Assembly (NCBI GenBank): GCA_021787845.1 | Contig: JAJYLH010000006.1 | Span: forward strand, 1-64,000 | Origin: Myxococcales bacterium | GTDB taxonomy: Bacteria; Myxococcota; Myxococcia; Myxococcales; JAJYLH01 | Length of the DNA stretch: 64,000 nt | Direction of reading: 5' to 3' | In this document: one piece after another, positions 45,087 through 51,832 of the stretch | Layout of the letters: each line of letters begins with the position of its first letter | Position numbering within the stretch: position 1 is the stretch's first letter | Program-made: the position numbers and the translations under genes | Notes under the pieces: generated by a model | Databases searched by the model: none | The model's input: only the letters and a program-made list of their open reading frames with translations | What the model was told of the DNA's origin: nothing

Positions 45087-45683
45087 GTGCAGCCGCAATC
45101 GCAGGGGATCGAGCCGGAATCGCAGGAGATCGAGCGCTTGACGTGGCCGATCAAGCTGACGTGGGAGGACTACGTCGAGCTGCCGGAGGACGGGCGGCGC
45201 TACGAAATCATCGATGGGGAACTCTACGTGTCGCCTTCACCACGACCTCTACATCAGCGCGTCCTTTTTCGGTTGGCCGAGCAGCTTCGGGCCGGGCTCG
45301 ACGCACGCGGCTTGGGCGAGACGTTCATCGCTCCGCTCGACGTGCTCTTCGGTGTCCACGACATCATGCAGCCGGACATCCTCTTTGTGCGCCGCGACCG
45401 GCTGAACATCGTGGACGAAGAGAACGTCAAGGGCATCCCAGACCTGGTGGTCGAGATCATCTCGCCGAAGAAGCGTCGTCGCGACGCGGTCGTGAAGGCG
45501 AGAGCCTATGCGCGGCTTGGTGTGCCGGTGTTCTGGCTCGTCGACCCCGAGCTCGAGCGGCTCGAAGTCAGCCTGCTGGTCGACGGCCGGTTCGATCAGG
45601 CCATTGTGCGCCGGCGACCGGAGTCGTACGAGCCGCGCGAGTTCCCCGGGCTCGTCGTCGACCTGGAGAAGCTCTTCGCCTAG
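45087..45683 (+). CDS. Uma2 family endonuclease-fold protein
   Basis: 198 residues from a GTG with GGGAGG upstream, preferred to GTG at 45054. Uma2/DUF820 features: TWEDYVELPEDGRRYEIIDG, QPDILFVRRDRL, then PDLVVEIISPKKRRRD with the PD-(D/E)xK-type Asp, Glu and Lys, and the ending PGLVVDLEKLF. Function unknown; restriction-like nuclease fold. Often present in many copies in Cyanobacteria and Myxococcota. Confidence 0.9.
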   Translation: MQPQSQGIEPESQEIERLTWPIKLTWEDYVELPEDGRRYEIIDGELYVSPSPRPLHQRVLFRLAEQLRAGLDARGLGETFIAPLDVLFGVHDIMQPDILFVRRDRLNIVDEENVKGIPDLVVEIISPKKRRRDAVVKARAYARLGVPVFWLVDPELERLEVSLLVDGRFDQAIVRRRPESYEPREFPGLVVDLEKLFA

Positions 45684-45721
45684 CCGGAAGCGAAACCGCT
45701 GACCGCGTCCCAGTCACTGGA

Positions 45722-46690
45722 TCAGAGCACCCGCAGCTCGCCTTCGACTTCGTGCCGTTCGGTCCCGACCCGCTTGACCGCCGACGAGCGCCGGTCGCGC
45801 ACCGCGCGTTCGAGCGCGGGGTCCCAGCCGCCAAGCCGCGCGCCCGCCTCGAAGGTCGACTGGAGGAACTCCAAGAGGACGGTGCGCGGCGCCGGGGACA
45901 GCCGAACCGCGTCGTAGGGGAGGACGAACTCGCCGCGCTTGGGCTCCCAGCTCGCGGCATCGGGCCGAACGGTAGCGCTCTCGTACCCCGCCTTCGCGGG
46001 CGCGAAGTAGGCGTAGAACGCCGGCATCGCCACCACCTCGTCCCCGGCCCAGAAGCCGGCGCTGGAGACCTCGTCGTGGTAGGCCTCCTGGGTGACGAAA
46101 TCGGCGCCGGGTCTCGGCGGCGCTACCGACCCCGAGAAGCGGGTGACGCACAGGTCGAAGGCGCCCCAGAAGAAGTGCACGGGGCTGCACTTGCCGGTGA
46201 AGCGGGCTCGAAACTCCTCGAGGACGATGGCGGTGGACGCAAGCGCCCGCCAGAGGCGGTGCGCCTGGTCGCGATCGTAGGCGAAGTGGAGGCGGTCCTC
46301 GGAGAGCGGCAGCGCTTCCGAGGTGATCTCCTGCGGCCGCTCGTTGATGGTCAGCTCGAGGCCGAGCTCAAAAAGCGTCTCGAACACCTCGTCGTGGAAG
46401 TCGGCCACCGCGCAGGGCCTCAGCTCGAGCGACCGCAGCTCGTCCGCGCTGGTGCGAAACACGAGCGCGTGGCCCGTCAGGTCGAGCTCCAGCTCGAGAG
46501 TATTCCAACCGAAGGGCATCGGCGGGGTGGCGAGGCCGCGGGAAGTGACGTTGAGCGCCGAGCTCCAGAGGTGGTTGGTCGTCGGCGCCAGCGCGAGCCG
46601 AATCTTGCCGACGATCTGCGTCCACCGGTGGAGGGTCTCGAGCGTGTCTCTCAGCTCCTGGAACTTGAGCACCGGCCAGGGATTGTCCAT
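45722..46690 (-). CDS. DUF5996 family protein
   Basis: 322 residues. Segments WTQIVGKIRLALAPTTNHLW, PFGWNTLELELDL and PVHFFWGAFDLCVTRFSG are characteristic of DUF5996, a family of unknown function with a conserved His/Trp-rich core. No signal peptide or membrane segment. GGGAG precedes the ATG. Neighbours give no functional hint. Confidence 0.88.
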   Translation of the reverse strand: MDNPWPVLKFQELRDTLETLHRWTQIVGKIRLALAPTTNHLWSSALNVTSRGLATPPMPFGWNTLELELDLTGHALVFRTSADELRSLELRPCAVADFHDEVFETLFELGLELTINERPQEITSEALPLSEDRLHFAYDRDQAHRLWRALASTAIVLEEFRARFTGKCSPVHFFWGAFDLCVTRFSGSVAPPRPGADFVTQEAYHDEVSSAGFWAGDEVVAMPAFYAYFAPAKAGYESATVRPDAASWEPKRGEFVLPYDAVRLSPAPRTVLLEFLQSTFEAGARLGGWDPALERAVRDRRSSAVKRVGTERHEVEGELRVL

Positions 46691-46832
46691 CGCGGTTCTC
46701 CCGACGCGAACGGACGCTCGTCATCCTTGAAGGTGTCCACGCTTTGCGCGCGCCGGCAGCGGTCGCCCCGAGGAAGCCACGGCAAACGACCGACCGGCCT
46801 AACGCCGCCCTACTGACCGGCAGCGGAAGCGG

Positions 46833-47714
46833 TCACCCGCGCCACCCCGGCGGCGTGAAGAAGCCGTCGTCGGGCGCGCCGCCCCAGAAGGTGGGCGAGT
46901 GCCCGGCCTCGGCCATCACTCGTGAAGCGCTCGCGGCGTTGATCAATCCCTGCTGAGCGAGGCGATCGGCCATCGCGCCGAAGCTCGCCGCCCCCAGGAC
47001 GTGGCGCGACCAGGGGGCGATGCTCGAACCGTCCGGATGCCGTTCGAGACGGAGGTGGATCTCCTCGACCAGCCCGATGAGCGGAAGCGCCTCCGCCAGG
47101 CTGGACAGCTCCTGCGCCTCGCGCGGGGTCGCGCCGTGAAGCATGAGCGCGCGTCCGAGCGCCCGCGCGCGCAGGCGACCGGCCGCGACGTCGGCGAAGA
47201 GCGAATAGATGAGCGCGTCCTCCTCGACGTCGTCGCCGAAGAGGTGCAACCGGGAGCCGACCGGCATCTCGCGCGCGAGGAGCAGGAGCACGCCGAGCTT
47301 GAACGCGAGCTGGTGCCGCAGCCGCCGCGCCCCGCCCCGGGCGATGACGCGGCCGACGTCCTTGTAGGCGATGCCGTCCCACTCGATGCCGTCGAGGAGC
47401 ATCTTGCGCTCGATCGCGGGCGCGAGAATCGGCGGGCTGGCGCTGACGAAGAAGAGCGGCCGGTGCTCGTGACCGCTTGCGCCCTCCCGCAGCGCGTGGA
47501 GGAGCGCCACCGAGCCAGGCAAGGCGCGCTTGTCGACGCCGAACTCGAACGGAATCCGGGCGAGGTGCTTGAGCTGCGAGAACCGGGTGTCGAGGTAGGT
47601 CTTGTCGATGTCCCAGACGAACGCCGGCCCGGCCTCCTCCGCGGCGATCTCGCGGTCGATGACGCGCACCATCGGATAGGGGCGGCCCGTGCGCTCGCGC
47701 CGGCGAGAGCGCAT
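46833..47714 (-). CDS. HAD-like phosphatase, App1/lipid-phosphatase type
   Basis: 293 residues. Catalytic loop FVWDIDKTYLDT with Asp35 and Asp37, motif II Ser in FFVSASPP, a Lys region (AFKLG), and GDDVEEDALIYSLFADV as motif III/IV. The order and the IY...FADV ending resemble the App1/LNS2 group of phosphatidate phosphatases. It overlaps the gpsA stop by one base (TGATG) in an operon with plsB, so a role in dephosphorylating a glycerolipid intermediate is a reasonable inference, not shown. Confidence 0.7.
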   Translation of the reverse strand: MRSRRRERTGRPYPMVRVIDREIAAEEAGPAFVWDIDKTYLDTRFSQLKHLARIPFEFGVDKRALPGSVALLHALREGASGHEHRPLFFVSASPPILAPAIERKMLLDGIEWDGIAYKDVGRVIARGGARRLRHQLAFKLGVLLLLAREMPVGSRLHLFGDDVEEDALIYSLFADVAAGRLRARALGRALMLHGATPREAQELSSLAEALPLIGLVEEIHLRLERHPDGSSIAPWSRHVLGAASFGAMADRLAQQGLINAASASRVMAEAGHSPTFWGGAPDDGFFTPPGWRG

Positions 47715-48730
47715 CAGGCGAGGACCTGAGGCACGTCGCGCGCGGGCGGCAGCGTCATGAGCTGCTCCAGCGCTACCGCTGGGCTCAAGCCTTGGAAGAG
47801 CACCTCGTGGACCTTGTGGAACAGCGGCAGGTCGACGGGCCACCTCTGCGAGAGCTCCTGCACCGCTTTCGCTGTGTTCACGCCCTCCGCGACCATCCCG
47901 ATCGCGGCGAGCGCTTCCTCGAGCTTCGCCCCTTTCGCGAGCGCCACGCCGAGCTTGTGGTTTCTGGAATGCGGGCTCTCGCAGGTGACCACCAGGTCGC
48001 CGATGCCGCTCATCCCGAAGAAGGTCGACGGCTCGGCGCCCAGCGCGATCCCGAGCTTCGCCATCTCGCTGATGCCGCGGGTGATCAGCATCGCCTTGGT
48101 GTTCTCGCCCAGGCGCATCTCGTCGGCGACGCCCGCCGCGATGGCGACCACGTTCTTGAGGGCGCCGGCGAGCTCCACCCCCGCCACGTCGTCGCCGGTG
48201 AAGACCCGGAAGTCCTTCGACTGGAGCGCGCGCCGCCCCGCCTCCTGCACCCGGGGATAGCGCGAGGCGAGCACCGTCCCCGCCGGCTGCCCGCGCAAGA
48301 TCTCGGTGGCGATGTTCGGCCCGGAGAGCACCCCGAGCTGCCGGATGCAGGTCTCCTCGAGGAGGATTTCGCTCATCCGCCGGTGGGTGCCGAGCTCCAG
48401 CCCCTTGGTCCCGTGGAGGTAGACCTGGTCCGGCCGCGCCAGCTCTCCCAGCCGCCGGCTCACCTCGCGAAAGGCGTTCGACGGCACCACGATGAAGACC
48501 ACCGCGCCTTGAGCGATCGCGCGCTCCAGGTCGGTCGTCGCTTCCACCCGCGCGGAAATCTCGACCTCGCCGGTGTAGCGGCGGTTGGTGTGCGCGCTCT
48601 GGATCTCCTGCCGCTGCTCCTCGGAACGGGTCCAGAGGAGCACCTCGTGCCCGGCCGCGGCGACGAGCTGCGCGACCGTGGTCCCCCAGTTCCCGGCGCC
48701 GAGGACGACGATGCGAGACGGGTCGCTCAC
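47714..48730 (-). CDS. gpsA: Glycerol-3-phosphate dehydrogenase [NAD(P)+]
   Basis: 338 residues from a GTG overlapping the plsB-like stop (GTGA). Rossmann motif VVLGAGNWGTTVAQL, substrate-binding GALKNVVAIAAGV with the catalytic Lys, and MLITRGISEMAKLG and GIGDLVVTCESPHSRN. It makes sn-glycerol-3-phosphate for phospholipids, the direct substrate of the acyltransferase encoded upstream. Confidence 0.96.
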   Translation of the reverse strand: MSDPSRIVVLGAGNWGTTVAQLVAAAGHEVLLWTRSEEQRQEIQSAHTNRRYTGEVEISARVEATTDLERAIAQGAVVFIVVPSNAFREVSRRLGELARPDQVYLHGTKGLELGTHRRMSEILLEETCIRQLGVLSGPNIATEILRGQPAGTVLASRYPRVQEAGRRALQSKDFRVFTGDDVAGVELAGALKNVVAIAAGVADEMRLGENTKAMLITRGISEMAKLGIALGAEPSTFFGMSGIGDLVVTCESPHSRNHKLGVALAKGAKLEEALAAIGMVAEGVNTAKAVQELSQRWPVDLPLFHKVHEVLFQGLSPAVALEQLMTLPPARDVPQVLA

Positions 48731-50343
48731 GGCTCCCTCCGCGACGGCACCAGGTCGGGCGCGCCCAACAGCCCGTAACCCTCGAGCCGGTTGCGATAGT
48801 AGAAAATCAGCCGCGGGTCGCCCGGGTGCAGCCGCACCCCGCGCCGTTCGATCACCGGCTGGGTGTGATAGGTGCCGAAGCTCCTGAGCGCCTGGCGCAG
48901 CACCTCGGCGACGTCGCTTTCGGCAACCGAGCTGGAGCGCTCCAGCTTGCCGTCCCGGGCGAGCGTTGCGATTTCTCCGAGGAGCCGCTCGACCTCCCGC
49001 TCGACGTCCGCCTGCGCCAGGCTCAAGTCGTCGTTGACCGTCCGCAAGAGCCGGTAGAGGTCCATCCCCGGGTGCGCCCGCCGCAAGAGCTCGAAGACCG
49101 CGAAGGCGACGACGTGGGTCGGTTGGACCACGTTGTTCGCGCGAAACGAGCCGACGATCCGGGCGGAGAGGGCCTTGGTGTACTCGGCGTCGCGCCGGGG
49201 GTCGTCCACGAGCTCTCCGGCACCGTTCTCGAGGTACTTGGACGGGTCGAGGGGGCGGCCCTTGGGGTCGAGCGAACGGCCGGCGAGGTCGACGTCGTTG
49301 CCGAACGGGTCGAGCGGGCGCCCCACCCGCAGGTGGATGCGCAGGTCCATCTCGATGAGGCCGCGCAAGAACGCCATCCACCGCTGCCAGCGGCTGAACT
49401 CGTCGTCGATGATGATGTAGCGGTGGCGCCCGGTCTCGGCGAGGTAGTCGTCGATCAGGGTCGAGGCCTCCAAGACCAGCGGGTAGGAGAGCGTCGCGGG
49501 GACGAGAAAGACGTTCGGCTCGCTCTTCTGGCGCGCCAGGTTGTTCCGGTAGGCAGCGAGAGCGCAGCCGAGGAGCCCCTTCTTCAGGTGACGCTCGACG
49601 GCACCGGAGCGGCTACGCGTGCCGCCGGGGAAGAACAGGAGGTCCTGCCCCTCTTCCAACACCACCGTCGTGTATTCCTTGAGCGTCTCGCGGTAGAGCG
49701 GGTCGGTCTTCAGCCGGTCGACCGTGTACGCGCCCAGGTGGCGCATGAAGAAGCCGATGATCGGGTTCGAAAAGAGGTTCAAGCCCGCGCCGTAGGTCAC
49801 CGGTGGCAGCCCCATCCGAAAGATCGCGTAGCCCATCAGGACCGAGTCGAAGTTCGAGCTGTGCGTCGGAACCAGCACCACCGTGCCGAGCTTCTCCAGC
49901 GCCTTGAGCGATTCGATTTCGCCTTCCAAGACCAGGTGCTCGTCCAGGTTCGACAGCACGCTCAGCTCGCGCAGGACCCGCTGCGGCGACAGGCTCGTCA
50001 AGAGCAGGTTGAGCGCGGTCGGCAGCGCCCGGGTGGTGACCGTGTACACCCGCTCGTCGAAGTGGCCGCAAATCTCCGCCGCGTAGCGCTCGATCACCTC
50101 CTTGAGCAGCTTCGTCTGCCCCACGGGAGCGATCTTGGGCAGCTCCCGCTGGACGCGGGCGTAGAAGGCGCGGTCCGACTCCGCTCTCTCCAACCGGGAG
50201 CGCTTCAGCCGTTCGCGCTCCTGGTAGAGGGTCTCGTTGACCACCTCTTCGACCGGGCGGCCGCCGTCGAGCGCCGCCCGCGCGCGCACCCGCTCGAGCA
50301 CGCGCCCGACGACCTCGCTCTTCACCCGCTTCTCGTCCACCAT
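48727..50343 (-). CDS. PlsB-like glycerol-3-phosphate acyltransferase
   Basis: 538 residues from ATG at 50343 with AAGGAA upstream. Acyltransferase block I reads VPTHSSNFDSVL (the HX4D motif), block III reads FFPGGTRSRSG (usually FPEGTRS; Gly for Glu). A helical N-terminal domain and a long C-terminal domain (about 400-538) make it larger than PlsC, so PlsB or a related long acyltransferase is likely. It acylates G3P or lysophosphatidate; first gene of the gpsA operon. Confidence 0.82.
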   Translation of the reverse strand: MVDEKRVKSEVVGRVLERVRARAALDGGRPVEEVVNETLYQERERLKRSRLERAESDRAFYARVQRELPKIAPVGQTKLLKEVIERYAAEICGHFDERVYTVTTRALPTALNLLLTSLSPQRVLRELSVLSNLDEHLVLEGEIESLKALEKLGTVVLVPTHSSNFDSVLMGYAIFRMGLPPVTYGAGLNLFSNPIIGFFMRHLGAYTVDRLKTDPLYRETLKEYTTVVLEEGQDLLFFPGGTRSRSGAVERHLKKGLLGCALAAYRNNLARQKSEPNVFLVPATLSYPLVLEASTLIDDYLAETGRHRYIIIDDEFSRWQRWMAFLRGLIEMDLRIHLRVGRPLDPFGNDVDLAGRSLDPKGRPLDPSKYLENGAGELVDDPRRDAEYTKALSARIVGSFRANNVVQPTHVVAFAVFELLRRAHPGMDLYRLLRTVNDDLSLAQADVEREVERLLGEIATLARDGKLERSSSVAESDVAEVLRQALRSFGTYHTQPVIERRGVRLHPGDPRLIFYYRNRLEGYGLLGAPDLVPSRREP

Positions 50344-50834
50344 CGGCGTTCCTTGTGCCTCGAGAGCCGCTCTGGCCGCGCGAAAGGAGCGGCGAAGCAA
50401 AAGCCCACGAGAGCGGCTTCGTCAACCCATCCCGATCCCGTCGGCGCGCCGGACCGGCGTTGGATCCTCGGCACGTGAGCGCCAAGGGCGCGCCGTCGAG
50501 GCTTGCGGCACACCCGGCTGACGCGCGGGTTCGTATCCCGTGCGCGGGCGTCCTCGCCGTGGGGGCGTGGGGACCCGCCTCGCCAGCGGGTTCGGCTGGG
50601 CTTCACCAGCGAGGACGCCCGTGCCACCAGAGAATGGGAGCCGGGCCCGAACCTGAACGAAGGCGATACCCCGTCAACCTTGTTTTCCAGGGGTCCGACG
50701 AGGAAGGGCGCCGCACCTCCGGTGTGCCAGCGCTCCTGCCCCAAGAAACCGCTTGCGTTTCCCGTGCGACCCGTGTCAAGTCGTCGCCGGTCTGACACAA
50801 CGATGGGTGCATGCACCCCAAGAGGAGCAGGTTC
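50344..50834. other. 491-bp gap between divergent genes with a strong hairpin
   Basis: No convincing frame. It holds a 16-bp stem at 50542-50624 (listed separately) and must carry promoters for the plsB-like gene and the KGG gene, which I could not locate. Confidence 0.55.
50542..50624. ncRNA. Candidate structured RNA or hairpin element
   Basis: GCGCGGGCGTCCTCGC (50542-50557) pairs with GCGAGGACGCCCGTGC (50609-50624): 15 Watson-Crick pairs and one G-T. The 51-nt loop holds a second hairpin, ACCCGC/GCGGGT. An alternative hairpin (50523-50543, loop TTCGTAT) would compete with the left arm, which suggests a switch-like or fortuitous arrangement. No tRNA or known family fits. Confidence 0.35.
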
Positions 50835-51065
50835 ATGGCGAAGAAGGCACGAGCGGCGGGGCGCAAGCCGGCAGCGAAGACCACCGGGCTTTCGGTGGCC
50901 GAAGCAGGGCGGCTCGGCGGGCTCAAGGGCGGACGCATCGGCGGGAACAAGGTCAAGGCCGAGCGAGGCATCGAGTTCTACAAGCAGATCGGGAAGAAGG
51001 GCGGGGCCCGGGTGAAGTCGTTGATCGAGGCCGGTCGCGCCGCGATGGCGCGGGGTCGCCGGTAG
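50835..51065 (+). CDS. Small basic KGG-type stress protein
   Basis: 76 residues: a Lys/Arg/Ala-rich tail, then GRLGGLKGGRIGGNKVKAER and KKGGARVKSL. The Gly-Gly-Lys pattern matches the stress-induced KGG repeat group (GsiB/Em-like). Such proteins are hydrophilic and linked to desiccation or acid stress elsewhere. ATG at 50835 is preceded by GAGGAG. It may share regulation with the thioredoxin gene 117 bp downstream. Confidence 0.72.
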   Translation: MAKKARAAGRKPAAKTTGLSVAEAGRLGGLKGGRIGGNKVKAERGIEFYKQIGKKGGARVKSLIEAGRAAMARGRR

Positions 51066-51182
51066 TCTTCACGGCCCGTCGCGCGGCGCTCGGGGAAGAA
51101 CCGGTCCGTCCACTCCCGGCGCCGCGCGGCGAATCCGCCCGCGCGGCTTTAGGCTCCCAAGGCGTGCGAGAAGGAGCCTGCC

Positions 51183-51659
51183 ATGCCCCGTTCGAAGGGC
51201 CGCCGCGAGAAGCCGCGTCCAAGACCGAGCGCCGCCAAGAGCACCTCCGCCGCGAGCGGAGTTTTCCTGAACATCCGCGGCAAGGAGCACTTCGAAGAGG
51301 CCGTGCTCGACAGCGACCTCCCGGTGATCGTCGACTTCTGGGCGCCGTGGTGCGTGCCCTGTCGGATGATGGCGCCGGTCTTCGAGCAGGTCGCTGGCAA
51401 CTGGGTCGGCCGCGTGCGCTTCGCGAAGCTCGACACCGAAGCGGTTCCTTCGGTCGCGCAAGCCTTCCACGTCGCCTCGATTCCGACGCTGCTCGTCCTC
51501 TACCAGGGCGAGGTGGTGGACGTGAACGTCGGGGTCACCGCCGCCACCTCGCTCAACTCGATGGCGCAGCGGGTCTACGACCGGCATCTGGGCCTGGGCT
51601 TCTTCGACCGGCTCAAGCGCTCGCTCGGGTTCGGCAAGAGCGGTCAAGCTACCCGGTAG
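51183..51659 (+). CDS. Thioredoxin-family protein with WCVPC active site
   Basis: 158 residues: a basic, disordered N-terminal extension (1-28), then a full thioredoxin fold with VIVDFWAPWCVPCRMM (Cys57 and Cys60), the cis-Pro in SIPTLLVL, and a basic C-terminal tail. The WCVPC variant (WCGPC in classical thioredoxin) changes redox potential in other proteins. No signal peptide, so cytoplasmic. The stop is followed at once by AGCGCTAAAAAAG. Confidence 0.88.
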   Translation: MPRSKGRREKPRPRPSAAKSTSAASGVFLNIRGKEHFEEAVLDSDLPVIVDFWAPWCVPCRMMAPVFEQVAGNWVGRVRFAKLDTEAVPSVAQAFHVASIPTLLVLYQGEVVDVNVGVTAATSLNSMAQRVYDRHLGLGFFDRLKRSLGFGKSGQATR

Positions 51660-51832
51660 CGCTAAAAAAGACAGGCACCGGTTCCGCTTGGCGATACGAC
51701 GCTCCACCGCAGCGCTCCCGCTGATCGGGCGGATCGACCGACGGCGCGCTGGTGTCCCCGAAGGCATCCGATGGCTCGTCGAGGTGGCGGCCACCGTTGG
51801 CGAAAACGCCTGCTCCCTGCGACAATCGCCCG

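Noticed and set aside
50523-50543. T-arm-like hairpin CGGG-TTCGTAT-CCCG, possible tRNA
   Set aside because: No matching acceptor, D or anticodon stems within 80 nt on either side.
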